Positions 37,237 to 47,173 of a stretch of DNA of 64,000 nt are shown one piece after another; within the stretch, counting starts at the first letter, position 1; every line of letters begins with the position of its first letter. A model generated the notes under the pieces. The model saw nothing but the letters and a program-made list of their open reading frames with translations. It was not told the origin of the DNA and did not search any database. Source of the DNA: Leisingera caerulea DSM 24564 (GTDB lineage: Bacteria > Pseudomonadota > Alphaproteobacteria > Rhodobacterales > Rhodobacteraceae); NCBI RefSeq assembly GCF_000473325.1, contig NZ_KI421513.1, forward strand, positions 1,435,217 through 1,499,216, given 5' to 3'. The position numbers and the translations under genes are program-made.

Positions 37237-37506
37237 GGGCTCCCGCGCCTTTGAAGTGCGCCGGCTGCACCGGCGGCCCTTGCAAGGCTTGGGCCCGGCA
37301 CCGCGCTGAGGCGCGGCGCGGTTGTTCTGCCCGCGCAGCGTTCCGAGAAAAATGGGAGGCAGTGCCCCGCGGCGGCGAAGTCCAGTCAATAGCCGGAACA
37401 CCGGAGGCTGTCCGCGCCGCAGCACTGCGCGCCAGCGCGGTGCCACGCCCAACTGTGCAGGGGCATCCCCGCGGGATGTTCCGGAGCAGGCGGGAGCACC
37501 CCCGCC
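37237..37506. repeat. GC-rich nested-palindrome element, copy 2
   Basis: Ends are GGGCTCCCGCGCC (37237) and GGCGGGAGCACC (37489), followed by CCCGCC. The inner pair is TTGGGCC (37289) and CGCCCAA (37446). Hairpin 1 is CCGCGC-TGAG-GCGCGG (37301-37316). Hairpin 2 is GCACTGCGC-GCCA-GCGCGGTGC (37422-37443). The middle (37320-37410) is longer than in the other copies. It fills the convergent gap between the Trm112-like and ubiH-like genes. Confidence 0.7.
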
Positions 37507-37528
37507 GTTACCTTCTGCGCGACGCGAC

Positions 37529-38755
37529 CTAGATCGCCCGGCCTTTCAGCAGCCGGGGCAGGTCGCCGGTCAGCCCGGCCGCCTCGCGCACGAAATTGCG
37601 GCGAAGCCCGGGGATCGTGCCGGCCACGCCCATGCCGATGTCCCGGCCCAGCCGCAAAAGCGGGTTATCATTTGAAAACAACCGGTTGAACACGTCCGTC
37701 GCTGCCGCCAGCGAGGCAGTGTCGAACCGGCGCCATTGCTGATAGCGCTCCATCACCAGCGGCGAGCCGATATCTTCGCCCCGCCGGGTGGCCTCGGTGA
37801 TCACCTCGGCCAGCGCTCCAACATCGCGCAGGCCGGCGTTCAGGCCCTGACCGGCAATCGGGTGCATACCATGCGCGGCGTCACCGACCAGGGCCAGGCG
37901 GTCACCGATAAAGCTGTTGGCGATGGTCAGGTTCAGAGGGTAAGTAAAGCGCTTGCCGGCCAGGGAAATCTCTCCCAGGAAATCGCCGAACCGTGGACGC
38001 AGCGCTTGGATGTATTCCGCATCGCCCAGTGCGTGGATGGCCTTGGCGGTTTCGGTCCGCTCGCTCCACACAATTGACGACCGGTTGCCCGGCAGCGGCA
38101 GGATCGCCAGCGGCCCGGGCGGCATGAAGAACTGGTGTGCGATGCCGTGGTGCGGTTTTTCGTGGTCGATGGCGCAGACCAGCGCGGTCTGGCCGTAGTC
38201 CCAGCCGGTGCGTTTGATGCCGGCCCGCTGGGCGGTGCCGCTGCGGCGCCCGTCGGAACCGACCAGAACCTGGCCGCGCAGCTCTCCGCCGTCATCCAGC
38301 GTGACGGTCACGCCGGTCTGGTCCGGAGCCTGTGCGGTCACGGTCCGTCCCGACACCAGGGTAATGCCAGGAGCATCTTCCATCGCCTCCAGGAAGGCGC
38401 GGCGCAGGAAGCGGTCCTCGACCATGTATCCCATCGGGCCTTCTTCCAGCTCGGCATGGTCGAAATGGATAAAGAATGGCGACGGCCCGTGGCCTGCGTG
38501 CCCGTCCGTCACCTTGATCTCCAGCATCGGCTGCGCGTTGTCCCCGACATGCTGCCAGACACCGGTCTGCTGCAGCAGCCGCTGCGAGGCAAGCGCCAGC
38601 GCATAGCCGCGGCCGTCGAACCCCTCATCGGCCAGTTTGTCAGGGGTCAGCGAGTCGACCACGGTGACGCTGTGGCCGGTCTGTGCCAGGGCCAGGGCCA
38701 GTGCGGGACCGTTCAGCCCGCCGCCTACGATCAGGATATCGGACGCATTTTTCAT
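37529..38755 (-). CDS. UbiH/UbiF/Coq6-family FAD monooxygenase
   Basis: This 408-aa flavoprotein hydroxylase of ubiquinone ring synthesis has a Rossmann GGGLNG at 11-16. The second FAD motif GDAAHGMHPIAGQGLN is the COQ6/UbiH family signature. Which ring carbon it hydroxylates cannot be told from sequence; alphaproteobacteria often use one UbiL/UbiH-type enzyme for several steps. The ATG at 38755 gives the normal N-terminus (MKNASDILIVGGG). It is divergent from the amidase gene. Confidence 0.92.
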   Translation of the reverse strand: MKNASDILIVGGGLNGPALALALAQTGHSVTVVDSLTPDKLADEGFDGRGYALALASQRLLQQTGVWQHVGDNAQPMLEIKVTDGHAGHGPSPFFIHFDHAELEEGPMGYMVEDRFLRRAFLEAMEDAPGITLVSGRTVTAQAPDQTGVTVTLDDGGELRGQVLVGSDGRRSGTAQRAGIKRTGWDYGQTALVCAIDHEKPHHGIAHQFFMPPGPLAILPLPGNRSSIVWSERTETAKAIHALGDAEYIQALRPRFGDFLGEISLAGKRFTYPLNLTIANSFIGDRLALVGDAAHGMHPIAGQGLNAGLRDVGALAEVITEATRRGEDIGSPLVMERYQQWRRFDTASLAAATDVFNRLFSNDNPLLRLGRDIGMGVAGTIPGLRRNFVREAAGLTGDLPRLLKGRAI

Positions 38756-38866
38756 GCCCCGCAATATGCGCCTGCTGGCGGGATTGTCCATGCAGGAAGC
38801 GCGGGATTGTGCCTGCGTCCTGCTGCCGCTACCGTCACCCGCAACTGCTTATGGGGAGACGGGCCT

Positions 38867-40198
38867 ATGCAAGACTGGCTGACGATGACGGCCGCCGATC
38901 TGGGACGCGGGATTGAGGCGGGTGAAATCGGCCCGGTGGCGCTGAGCCGCTGCTATCTAGAGGCGATCGAAGCCCACCCCCTGAAAGACCGGATTTACAC
39001 GCAGGTGACCCATGATCGCGCCATCGCCGAGGCGGAAGCGTCGCAGAAGCGTGCTGACCTGGGACTGCGCCGCTCGCTGCTGGACGGGGTGCCGGTCAGC
39101 TGGAAAGACCTGTTCGACAGCGCTGGCACGGCGACCGAATCCGGCTCTGACCTGCTGAAAGGCCGGGTGCCGGATCAGGATGCGGCTGTTCTGCGCAACG
39201 CAACCCTGATGGGCACGGTCTGCCTGGGCAAAACCCACATGAGCGAGCTGGCCTTTTCCGGCCTGGGCTTCAACCCGGTCAAGCAAACGCCGCCCTGTGT
39301 GAATGACCAGGCTGCGGCGCCGGGCGGGTCGTCCTCCGGTGCCGCGGCATCGGTGGCCTTTGGCCTGGCGGCGGCTGGTATCGGCTCCGATACGGGCGGC
39401 TCGGTGCGCATCCCCTCTGCTTGGAACGACCTGGTGGGCCTCAAGACCACCTCGGGCCGGATCACGCTGGAGGGCGTGGTGCCGCTGTGCCTGAAATTCG
39501 ACACCATTGGCCCGCTGGCCCGCTCGGTGGAGGATGCGGGGCTGCTGCTAGGCGTGCTGGAGGGTACTGCGGGTCCTGACCTGCGCCATCCCGCCAGTCT
39601 CAAAGGGCGCCGTTTTGCCGATCTGCAGAACATCGTGCACGATGATCTGGACCCGAAAATTGCGGCGGCCTACCGGGAAACGCTGGAGAAGCTGAAGGAG
39701 GCTGGGGCGCAGATCGTGCCGCTGGAGGTGCCGGAGCTGGAAGAGGCTATGGGCCTCAGCCCGATTCTCTACACCACCGAAGCCTATGGCCTGTGGAAAG
39801 ACGTGATCGAGGTATCGCCGCAGCTGATGTATCCGGAAATCCTGGAACGCTTCCGCACCGGTGCGCAGTTCAGCGGCCCGGATTATGTTGCGGCCTGGGC
39901 CAAGCTGGAACGCTGCCGGATGGCCTGGGATCAGGCTGTGGCCGGCTTTGATGCGGTGCTCAGCCCGGTCTCGCCGAACCTGCCGCCGAACCTGGAACGT
40001 CTGCAAAGCGACCACGACTATTACGTGCAGTCCAATCTGCTGGCCCTGCGCAATACGCGGGTCGGAAACCTGATGGGCGTTTGCGCGCTGTCGCTGCCCA
40101 CCGGCACGCCCAGCTGCGGCCTGCAGGTGCTGGGCCAGCCGGACTGCGAGGAGGCGCTGCTGCGGACCGGTTCTGCGATTGAGGCCGCCTTGGCCTGA
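38867..40198 (+). CDS. Amidase-signature family hydrolase
   Basis: This 443-aa enzyme has the Ser-cisSer-Lys triad of amidase-signature hydrolases: K80 in VSWKDLF, the serine cluster in APGGSSSGAAASVAFG (S155-157) and the nucleophile S179 in SDTGGSVRIPS. It could be an aryl/acyl amidase; GatA is less likely, as no gatB/gatC adjoins it. No signal peptide. GGGGAG precedes the ATG at 38867, and the longer open frame upstream runs antisense to the ubiH-like gene and is rejected. Substrate unknown. Confidence 0.92.
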   Translation: MQDWLTMTAADLGRGIEAGEIGPVALSRCYLEAIEAHPLKDRIYTQVTHDRAIAEAEASQKRADLGLRRSLLDGVPVSWKDLFDSAGTATESGSDLLKGRVPDQDAAVLRNATLMGTVCLGKTHMSELAFSGLGFNPVKQTPPCVNDQAAAPGGSSSGAAASVAFGLAAAGIGSDTGGSVRIPSAWNDLVGLKTTSGRITLEGVVPLCLKFDTIGPLARSVEDAGLLLGVLEGTAGPDLRHPASLKGRRFADLQNIVHDDLDPKIAAAYRETLEKLKEAGAQIVPLEVPELEEAMGLSPILYTTEAYGLWKDVIEVSPQLMYPEILERFRTGAQFSGPDYVAAWAKLERCRMAWDQAVAGFDAVLSPVSPNLPPNLERLQSDHDYYVQSNLLALRNTRVGNLMGVCALSLPTGTPSCGLQVLGQPDCEEALLRTGSAIEAALA

Positions 40199-40307
40199 AA
40201 GCCACATTCGGTCCAGCGGGCCACTCACCGGGTGGACGCACCCGCCCGCCATCTGTAACCTGAGGCGCAAACGGGGCGCCAATGATCCCGTGACTGAGGC
40301 ATAAGAT

Positions 40308-41486
40308 ATGGATTTTCCTGAGCGGTTTTCGAACCTGCCAGCCTATGCGTTTCCGCGCCTGCGGGCGCTTTTGGACCATCACACCCCCGGCGGGGATGTG
40401 GTGCATATGACCATTGGCGAGCCGAAACATGCTTTTCCGGCCTGGGTCACCGATGTCATCGCGGAAAACGCCGCCGGGTTTAACCAGTACCCGAACAACG
40501 ACGGCACGCCGGAACTGCGCGGTGCCATTTCGGATTGGATCAGCCGCCGTTATGGCGTGAGCGCCGATCCGGAAACGCAGATCATGGCGCTGAACGGCAC
40601 CCGCGAGGGGTTGTATAACGCCGCCATGGCACTGTGCCCGGAGCAGAAGAACGGCCAGAAGCCGGCAGTGCTCATCCCGAACCCGTTTTACCAGGTCTAC
40701 ATGGTCGCGACGATTTCGGTCGGCGCAGAGCCTGTGTTTATCCCCGCGACGGCAGCCACCGGTCATCTGCCGGACTATGAAAACCTGCCGGAGGACGTTC
40801 TGAACCGTACCGCAGTCGCCTATATCTGTTCCCCTGCCAACCCGCAGGGCGCTGTGGCGTCGCGCGACTACTGGACCCGGCTGATCCAGCTGGCCGAGAA
40901 ACACGATTTCCGCATCTTCGCAGATGAATGCTATTCCGAAATCTACCGCGATGAGGCACCCGTGGGGGCGCTGACCGTGGCGCAGGAGCTGGGCGCCGAT
41001 CCTGAACGCGTGGTGCTGTTCAACTCGCTGTCCAAACGGTCGAACCTGCCGGGCCTGCGCTCTGGCCTGATTGCGGGCGGGCCGGAAACCATCAAACGCG
41101 TCAAGCAGCTGCGGGCCTATTCCGGGGCTCCGCTGCCGGGTCCCTTGCAGGCTGCCGCCGCCAGGGTCTGGGCGGATGAGGCGCATGTGGCGGAGAACCG
41201 TGCGCTTTATCAGGAAAAATACAAGATCGCCGATGAGGTCTTCGACGGCCTCGACGGATATATGGCGCCCGAAGCGGGCTTCTTTCTGTGGCTTCCGGTG
41301 GACAACGGCGAGCAGGCCGCGCTGAAGCTGTGGACGGAAACCGGTGTGCGGGTGCTGCCCGGCGCTTATCTGGCGCAGGGCGAACCTGGGCAGAACCCGG
41401 GCGAGAGCTACATCAGGGTGGCGCTTGTCGCCCCCGCCGAGGACACCCGCAAGGCGCTGAGCACGCTGCGCGGCTGTCTTTACTGA
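40308..41486 (+). CDS. PLP-dependent aminotransferase, DapC-like
   Basis: This 392-aa fold-type I aminotransferase forms the Schiff base at K243 in SLSKRSNLPGLRSG, a motif typical of succinyldiaminopimelate aminotransferases (DapC). Other landmarks are the cofactor-phosphate loop at NGTREG, SPANPQG and DECYSEIY. If DapC, it makes N-succinyl-L,L-diaminopimelate for lysine and peptidoglycan. Other keto-acid substrates remain possible. It stands alone between the amidase gene and ftsK, with 109 nt upstream containing no recognisable signal. Confidence 0.9.
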   Translation: MDFPERFSNLPAYAFPRLRALLDHHTPGGDVVHMTIGEPKHAFPAWVTDVIAENAAGFNQYPNNDGTPELRGAISDWISRRYGVSADPETQIMALNGTREGLYNAAMALCPEQKNGQKPAVLIPNPFYQVYMVATISVGAEPVFIPATAATGHLPDYENLPEDVLNRTAVAYICSPANPQGAVASRDYWTRLIQLAEKHDFRIFADECYSEIYRDEAPVGALTVAQELGADPERVVLFNSLSKRSNLPGLRSGLIAGGPETIKRVKQLRAYSGAPLPGPLQAAAARVWADEAHVAENRALYQEKYKIADEVFDGLDGYMAPEAGFFLWLPVDNGEQAALKLWTETGVRVLPGAYLAQGEPGQNPGESYIRVALVAPAEDTRKALSTLRGCLY

Positions 41487-41602
41487 ATTCTGCTGCGCGG
41501 CGCCTGGCTGGGGGCCGCACAGCCAAGACCAAAAAACGGACAGGCGCGTGACCCCGCGGTGAACAGCGGGGCACGGGCAAAGGAAACGGAACTGAGGTAG
41601 GC

Positions 41603-44600
41603 ATGGCATTTCAAACCCGCAGCCGCGATCCGCTGCTCGACAGCAATATGCAGGCGGCCATTGAAAAGCGCGGCAAGGAACTGATCGGGATCGCCCTGAT
41701 TCTGGTGGGGCTGATGGTTGCGGCCATGCTTGGCTCCTACACGCCGGAGGATCCGAACTGGACCGTTTCCACTGACGCGCCGGTGCAGAACTGGCTGGGC
41801 CGCCCGGGCGCTTCTGTCTCCTTCATCCTGATCACCTTGTTCGGCAAGGCCAGCTGGGCGCTGCCGCTGTTCCTGTCGGCTTGGGGCCTGCGGTTTGTGC
41901 TGCACCGGGGCGAGGACCGGGTGGTCTGGCCGCTGCTGCTGTCGGTGCCTTGGCTGCTGATCGTGGCGCTGCATATGGAAACCCTGAATGCCAGCTCTAC
42001 TTGGCAGCAGAACTATGATTTCGGCCTGGGCGGCATGGTGGGCTACACCTTCCTGGGCGCGCTCTTGGCGCTGCTGCCGGTCAGCCTGCATTTCATGGTC
42101 AAGATCATGTCGCTGCTGAGTGCGGCAGGGATGCTGGCGCTGGGCTGCGCCGTGCTGGGCTTTACCTGGCTGGAGGTGAAGAAAGGCCTGCACAAGGTCA
42201 TGGTCGGGCTGATCCTGGGCTATGGCGCGGTTGCCGCTCTGCTGGGCCGCGGCGCCTCCAGCGGGCTGCAGGCCGCGATGACCTACCGCAAGGAGCGGGC
42301 CGGACGGGCACCAGAAGCCGATGAGGCTGCCGCCTATGCAAGCGAAGACCAAGGCCCGGAGATGTTCGAGGACTATCCCGAAGAGCCCTATGGCGATTAT
42401 ATGGATGAGGCTGCCCGGGCAGAGCCGGCAGCGCCGGCCAAGGGTGGGCTGCTGTCCCGAATGCCGGGGCTGATCCGCCGCGCCGCGCCTGCGCCGGCGG
42501 CAGAACACGCCCATGCGGCAGAGATGCAGGCAGCGGATGACGCTGAAACTTTGCCAGAGGGAGAGGCCGGCGAGGACCGGATTTCCCAGAAAATCGCCAA
42601 TGCCGTCCGCATCCGCCGTGCCGCTGATGTGCCGCCGGAACAGGATCCGAACCTGCCGCTGACCAAAGGCCGCGGTCAGCGCCCTGCGCCGCTGATCTTC
42701 AATCCGGCAGCCGCCCAGGGCGGGCTGCCGCCCGAGCCGCCGCTGACCGCAGCGCTGAACCCGGTGCCGCCGCTTCCGGACGAGCCGCCCCTGGTCTGGC
42801 AGGCGCCTGCGGAGGAGGCTGCGATCCCCGAAGCGCCAGTTGAAGCGCCAGTTGCAGAGCGGCACGAAGATCCCGACTCCGGCGGCGATGCTCCCGGTCC
42901 CGATACGCTGACCCCGGACCACGTGCCCTCCGAAGCGCTTCCGCTGTCCGCCGCGCCGGCTTCGCCCGCCCCGGAAAAAACCAAGGCAGGGCCGCGCCTG
43001 ACCGTTGACCTGCCGGTGGCAGAGCCGCGCAAGGCAGTTGTTGAAAAGCCGGTGCGCAAGACTGTGCAGCCGTCGGCGCGCGCCAAGGCCGAGGCCCAGC
43101 CAAATCTGGCCTTTGACGACAGCAGCAGCGATTTCGAGCTGCCGCCGCTCAGCCTGCTGACCAACCCGGCAAGCATCGAGCGCCACCACCTCAGCGATGA
43201 AGCGCTGGAAGAAAACGCCCGGATGCTGGAAACGGTGCTGGACGACTATGGCGTCAAGGGCGAGATCGTCTCGGTCCGTCCCGGCCCTGTGGTGACCATG
43301 TATGAGCTGGAGCCGGCGCCGGGCCTCAAGGCCTCGCGTGTGATCGGCCTGGCGGATGACATCGCGCGCTCCATGTCGGCGCTGTCGGCGCGGGTGTCCA
43401 CCGTGCCCGGCCGCACCGTGATCGGCATCGAACTGCCGAACGAGAACCGTGAGAAGGTGGTGCTGCGCGAAATCCTGTCCTCCCGCGACTTCGGCGACGG
43501 CAACCACGCGCTGCCGCTGGCGCTGGGCAAGGATATCGGCGGCGACGCCATGGTCGCGAACCTGGCAAAGATGCCGCACCTGCTGATCGCGGGCACCACC
43601 GGCTCCGGTAAGTCGGTGGCGATCAACACCATGATCCTGTCGCTGCTGTACAAGCTGACCCCGGATGAATGCCGCCTGATCATGATCGACCCCAAGATGC
43701 TGGAACTGTCGGTCTATGACGGCATCCCGCATCTGCTGTCCCCTGTTGTGACCGACCCGAAAAAGGCGGTTGTGGCCCTGAAGTGGGTCGTCGGCGAGAT
43801 GGAAGACCGCTACCGCAAGATGTCCAAGATGGGCGTGCGCAACATCGCGGGCTACAACGGCCGGGTGAAGGATGCGCTGGCCAAGGGCGAAATGTTCTCG
43901 CGCACGGTGCAGACCGGATTTGATGACGACACCGGCGAGCCGGTGTTCGAGACTGAAGAGTTCGAACCCAAGGCACTGCCTTATATCGTCGTGATCGTTG
44001 ACGAGATGGCCGACCTGATGATGGTCGCGGGCAAGGAGATCGAGGCGTGTATCCAGCGCCTTGCGCAAATGGCGCGGGCCTCCGGCATCCACCTGATCAT
44101 GGCCACCCAGCGTCCCTCGGTCGATGTGATCACCGGCACCATCAAGGCAAACTTCCCGACCCGGATTTCCTTCCAGGTGACCTCCAAGGTCGACAGCCGC
44201 ACCATTCTGGGCGAGATGGGCGCTGAGCAGCTCTTGGGCATGGGCGACATGCTTTATATGGCAGGCGGCGCCAAGATCACCCGCTGCCACGGCCCGTTCT
44301 GTTCGGATGAAGAGGTTGAGGAGGTGGTAAACCACCTCAAGCAATTCGGCCCGCCGGATTACGTCGGCAGCGTGCTGGACGGCCCCGACGACGACAAGGC
44401 CGATAATATCGACGCGGTTCTGGGGCTGAACACCGGCGGCAACACCAATGGCGAGGATGCGCTCTATGATCAGGCTGTTGCCATCGTGATCAAGGACCGC
44501 AAGTGCTCCACCTCCTACATCCAGCGCAAGCTGGCGATCGGGTACAACAAAGCGGCCCGTCTGGTGGAGCAGATGGAAGAAGAGGGCGTCGTCTCTGCCG

Positions 44601-44644
44601 CCAACCACGTTGGCAAGCGGGAAATTCTGGTTCCCGAACAGTGA
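41603..44644 (+). CDS. ftsK: DNA translocase FtsK
   Basis: This 1013-aa protein has four predicted N-terminal membrane helices (within about 30-215) for septum anchoring. A long Pro/Ala/Glu-rich linker follows (about 225-500), then the RecA-like motor with Walker A GTTGSGKS at about 664-671 and Walker [10 protein letters not shown] at about 797-805. The C-terminal gamma winged helix (about 945-1010) recognises KOPS-type sequences to steer DNA toward dif. It clears chromosome termini during division. GAGGTAGGC precedes the ATG. A very long antisense open frame is its shadow. Confidence 0.97.
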   Translation: MAFQTRSRDPLLDSNMQAAIEKRGKELIGIALILVGLMVAAMLGSYTPEDPNWTVSTDAPVQNWLGRPGASVSFILITLFGKASWALPLFLSAWGLRFVLHRGEDRVVWPLLLSVPWLLIVALHMETLNASSTWQQNYDFGLGGMVGYTFLGALLALLPVSLHFMVKIMSLLSAAGMLALGCAVLGFTWLEVKKGLHKVMVGLILGYGAVAALLGRGASSGLQAAMTYRKERAGRAPEADEAAAYASEDQGPEMFEDYPEEPYGDYMDEAARAEPAAPAKGGLLSRMPGLIRRAAPAPAAEHAHAAEMQAADDAETLPEGEAGEDRISQKIANAVRIRRAADVPPEQDPNLPLTKGRGQRPAPLIFNPAAAQGGLPPEPPLTAALNPVPPLPDEPPLVWQAPAEEAAIPEAPVEAPVAERHEDPDSGGDAPGPDTLTPDHVPSEALPLSAAPASPAPEKTKAGPRLTVDLPVAEPRKAVVEKPVRKTVQPSARAKAEAQPNLAFDDSSSDFELPPLSLLTNPASIERHHLSDEALEENARMLETVLDDYGVKGEIVSVRPGPVVTMYELEPAPGLKASRVIGLADDIARSMSALSARVSTVPGRTVIGIELPNENREKVVLREILSSRDFGDGNHALPLALGKDIGGDAMVANLAKMPHLLIAGTTGSGKSVAINTMILSLLYKLTPDECRLIMIDPKMLELSVYDGIPHLLSPVVTDPKKAVVALKWVVGEMEDRYRKMSKMGVRNIAGYNGRVKDALAKGEMFSRTVQTGFDDDTGEPVFETEEFEPKALPYIVVIVDEMADLMMVAGKEIEACIQRLAQMARASGIHLIMATQRPSVDVITGTIKANFPTRISFQVTSKVDSRTILGEMGAEQLLGMGDMLYMAGGAKITRCHGPFCSDEEVEEVVNHLKQFGPPDYVGSVLDGPDDDKADNIDAVLGLNTGGNTNGEDALYDQAVAIVIKDRKCSTSYIQRKLAIGYNKAARLVEQMEEEGVVSAANHVGKREILVPEQ

Positions 44645-44661
44645 GCTGACAAAATTCTGCC

Positions 44662-44691
44662 GATGCCGGATCCTCGCGGGTCCGGCATCTT
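44662..44691 (+). terminator. Hairpin after ftsK
   Basis: A 9-bp stem GATGCCGGA / TCCGGCATC encloses a 10-nt loop that can pair further (TCC/GGG). Only a short T stretch follows, so termination may be partial with readthrough into lolA, which starts 33 nt later. Confidence 0.55.
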
Positions 44692-44723
44692 CACATCTGC
44701 AATGCCGCACCTATGTTGGACTC

Positions 44724-45308
44724 ATGAAACGGATTGCACTTGCCATTGCGCTGACCCTCGCCGCGCCGGCGTCCTGGGCGGCAGAGAAATTGAGCCTGAA
44801 CGAGATTTCCAGTTATCTGAACGGGATCTCCACAGCGTCTTCACCCTTCACCCAAATCAACGATGATGGCAGCCTGTCGACCGGTAAGCTGTATATGCAC
44901 CGGCCGGGGCGGATGCGGTTTGAGTATGACGGCAAGGGCGGCGGCACGGTGGTGGCCGGCGGCGGGGCGGTGGTGATTCACGACCCCAAGTCGAACCAGC
45001 CGCCAGAGACCTATCCGCTGAAACGGACGCCGCTGTCGATTATCCTCGACCGCCGGGTGGATCTGGGTCGCGCCAACATGGTGGTGGGGCACAGCTTTGA
45101 CGGAACCTCGACCATCGTGCGGGCGCAGGATCCGGAGCATCCGGATTACGGCAGTATCGAGATGATGTTCACCGGTGATCCGGTGGAGCTGCGCAAGTGG
45201 GTGATCCATGACAGCGCAGGGGGCAAGACAACCGTCATCCTGGGCGCAATGACAACCGGCCAGAAGCTGTCTTCCAGTCTGTTCGCCACCAGCGGCAGAT
45301 CCCGCTAA
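44724..45308 (+). CDS. lolA: Outer-membrane lipoprotein carrier LolA-like protein
   Basis: This 194-aa periplasmic chaperone carries lipoproteins from LolCDE to LolB. The signal peptide is cleaved near SWA-AE (20). The mature start is LNEISSYLNGISTASSPFTQ, and GKLYMHRPGRMRFEYD is the LolA core strand pattern. Alphaproteobacteria often lack LolB, so a dual role is possible. It follows ftsK, an arrangement common in proteobacteria. A GC-rich element lies just beyond its stop. Confidence 0.93.
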   Translation: MKRIALAIALTLAAPASWAAEKLSLNEISSYLNGISTASSPFTQINDDGSLSTGKLYMHRPGRMRFEYDGKGGGTVVAGGGAVVIHDPKSNQPPETYPLKRTPLSIILDRRVDLGRANMVVGHSFDGTSTIVRAQDPEHPDYGSIEMMFTGDPVELRKWVIHDSAGGKTTVILGAMTTGQKLSSSLFATSGRSR

Positions 45309-45331
45309 GGCACGTCCCACAGCGCAACGGC

Positions 45332-45536
45332 GGCTCCCGCGCCCGCGGCTGCTCCGGCTGCGCCGGAACCGCCTGTCGGCCTTGGGCCCGGCGCCGGGCT
45401 GGCGCCCGGCGCGCAACCGCGTTCTTCCAGCTGTAACAGGGCAAACGGCACGGTACCGCACCGCGCGTCAGCGCGGTGCCCGGCCCAACGGCTGAGCGTC
45501 TTTCGCCAGAAAGACCGCGAGGCGGGCGGGAGCGCC
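45332..45536. repeat. GC-rich nested-palindrome element, copy 3
   Basis: Ends are GGCTCCCGCGCC (45332) and GGCGGGAGCGCC (45525). The inner pair is TTGGGCC (45382) and GGCCCAA (45482), exactly 100 nt apart. Hairpin 1 is GCGCCGGGC-TGGC-GCCCGGCGC (45391-45412). Hairpin 2 is GCACCGCGC-GTCA-GCGCGGTGC (45458-45479). It occupies the convergent gap between lolA and the lytic transglycosylase gene. Confidence 0.72.
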
Positions 45537-45550
45537 GCGCCTGCTGGGCC

Positions 45551-46138
45551 TCAGCGGAACTTGCGGCAGGTGGCGAGCTGCGCCTGATAGGTCTGAGCGC
45601 GGGATTCGACCTTGCCGGCCACCCGCATCAGCCAGGATTTCGACCGGTAGCTGCCGCGGGCATAACCGTAATGGCCCTCGTGATAGGCCAGGTACTGATT
45701 GCGCGCATCATAGAGCGGGATGCCGTTTTTCTCGTAGCTCTTGCGCATGTACCAGCCCATGAAATCAGCGGCATCGCTGATCCGGTCGCGCTTGGCCCGG
45801 CGCCGGCCGGTATCGCGGCGGTAATCGTCCCAGGTGCCGTCCAGGGCCTGGCTGTAGCCATAGGCGCTGGATTGCCGCCCGACCGGGATCACGCCCAGCA
45901 GGAACTGGTGCGGCGTGCGGGCGTCGCCGCGGAACCGGCTTTCGTGATAGATGGTTGCCATCTGCACATGCACCGGCACGCCCCAGCGGCGCTGGGTGGC
46001 GCGGAACGCCTTCAGGTATTCGGGGCGCTGCTGGATGATGCTGCACGCGTTATCCAGGTTGCGCGGCGGCGCTTTGTGCCCGCCTCCGCATGACGCGACC
46101 GCCATCAGGAGTACAAGGGCGCTCAGGAATCTGCTCAT
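45551..46138 (-). CDS. Lytic transglycosylase SLT-type lipoprotein
   Basis: This 195-aa protein has a lipoprotein signal (LMAVASC, lipidated C17) and a lysozyme-like SLT domain with the catalytic Glu in TIYHESRF (E66). SSAYGYSQALDGTWDDY and AYHEGHYGY follow, typical of the active-site cleft. It would cleave peptidoglycan glycan strands from the outer envelope. The ATG at 46138 has GAGG close by. Substrate strand details unknown. Confidence 0.9.
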   Translation of the reverse strand: MSRFLSALVLLMAVASCGGGHKAPPRNLDNACSIIQQRPEYLKAFRATQRRWGVPVHVQMATIYHESRFRGDARTPHQFLLGVIPVGRQSSAYGYSQALDGTWDDYRRDTGRRRAKRDRISDAADFMGWYMRKSYEKNGIPLYDARNQYLAYHEGHYGYARGSYRSKSWLMRVAGKVESRAQTYQAQLATCRKFR

Positions 46139-46205
46139 TGCCTCAGCCCATTTTTGTATTGGGTATGTTTTCGGCAACTCTAGCGGATTGCGGCCGGTGT
46201 GAAAA

Positions 46206-47093
46206 TCAAATTTCCAGCACCTGGCTCAGCAGCAGCGGCAGCAGCAGCGCCGACATCAGGGTCGAGACCACCACAAGCCCCGCCACGGCGCTGGAATCTG
46301 CCTCGAATTTCTCTGCCAGCAGATAGGCGGTGACGGCGACGGGGGTGGCCAGCTGGAGGATCAGCACGCCCGAAGCCGTCGGATCCAGTCCGAACGCCAC
46401 CGCAAGGCCCCAGCCCGCGGCGGCGCTGACCAGGAACTTCACCAGTGACAGCGCAACCGCCTTGCCGGTTTCGCCGGGCGTCAGCCGGGCCACGGCGGTC
46501 CCGAGGGTGATCAGCATCAGCGGCACCGCCATCTGCCCGGTCAGCTCCAGCGCGTTGGTCAGGAAACGCGGGGTTTCCCAGTCCTGCCACAGGAACAGCG
46601 CGCCCAGCAGTGTGGCCCAGACCATAGGCTCCCGGATGGCCTTGCTGCCCGCACTGTGCCCGGCCACCAGGTAGATGCCATAAGTGAAAGACAGGATGGC
46701 AGACACGGCGAGCATGACGACGGCATAGCCAAGCCCGGCCTCGCCAAAGGCAAACATCGCCAGCGGAATGCCCAGGTTGCCGGTGTTGCCAAAGATAAAC
46801 GGCGCCAGATAGGTCCGCCGCTCCAGCCCGCCGGTGCGGCAGAGGATCTCGCCCGCTACTGCCATCACCGCATGTCCTGCCAGCGCGGCCAGCACGAATG
46901 TCCCCAGCGCCGCCTTGTCCAGGCTGGTGTTCATCAGCGCGGTGAAGATCAGGCAGGGCACCGCCAGCGTCATTGCCAGCCGGGTGACAAACTGGGTCCG
47001 GAACTCAAAACCAAGTTTCACCCAGAGGAACCCGGCCAGGGCCAGGAGGAACACCGGAGCGGTGATTTCGAGCACTGTCAGAGCCAGGTTCAC
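46206..47093 (-). CDS. AEC-family (auxin efflux carrier-like) permease
   Basis: This integral membrane protein of about 295 aa has roughly ten hydrophobic helices arranged as two five-helix halves. It begins LEITAPVFLLALAGF as usual in AEC transporters, with the central break IFGNTGNLGIPLA. Substrate unknown; bacterial relatives move malate, malonate or other anions. I prefer the GTG at 47093 with GGGGA spaced upstream over a TTG 13 codons earlier. It is divergent from hspQ. Confidence 0.88.
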   Translation of the reverse strand: MNLALTVLEITAPVFLLALAGFLWVKLGFEFRTQFVTRLAMTLAVPCLIFTALMNTSLDKAALGTFVLAALAGHAVMAVAGEILCRTGGLERRTYLAPFIFGNTGNLGIPLAMFAFGEAGLGYAVVMLAVSAILSFTYGIYLVAGHSAGSKAIREPMVWATLLGALFLWQDWETPRFLTNALELTGQMAVPLMLITLGTAVARLTPGETGKAVALSLVKFLVSAAAGWGLAVAFGLDPTASGVLILQLATPVAVTAYLLAEKFEADSSAVAGLVVVSTLMSALLLPLLLSQVLEI

Positions 47094-47124
47094 AATCTGT
47101 TTCCCCGAAAATTTGCGCCAAGAG

Positions 47125-47154
47125 TTGGACAATTGCTGCGCGAGCGCGCTATTT
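47125..47154 (+). promoter_or_regulatory. Putative hspQ promoter
   Basis: TTGGAC (47125-47130) and CTATTT (47149-47154) are separated by 18 nt, about 20 nt before the hspQ ATG. Only a moderate sigma-70 match; no clear sigma-32 box seen. Confidence 0.35.
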
Positions 47155-47173
47155 ACAAAGAACGGGGGCTAGC

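Noticed and set aside
37251..37675. Plus-strand open frames across 37251-37675
   Set aside because: They run through the palindromic element into the antisense of the ubiH-like gene, with Arg/Pro/Gly-rich translations and no start signals.
41480..44710. 1076-aa open frame on the minus strand opposite ftsK
   Set aside because: Antisense shadow of ftsK. No start signal or domain is recognisable and the composition is typical of shadow frames.
35007..45536. Insertion sequences at the GC-rich repeats
   Set aside because: The elements have inverted ends but no transposase ORF, and I could not identify target-site duplications, so they are listed as repeats only.
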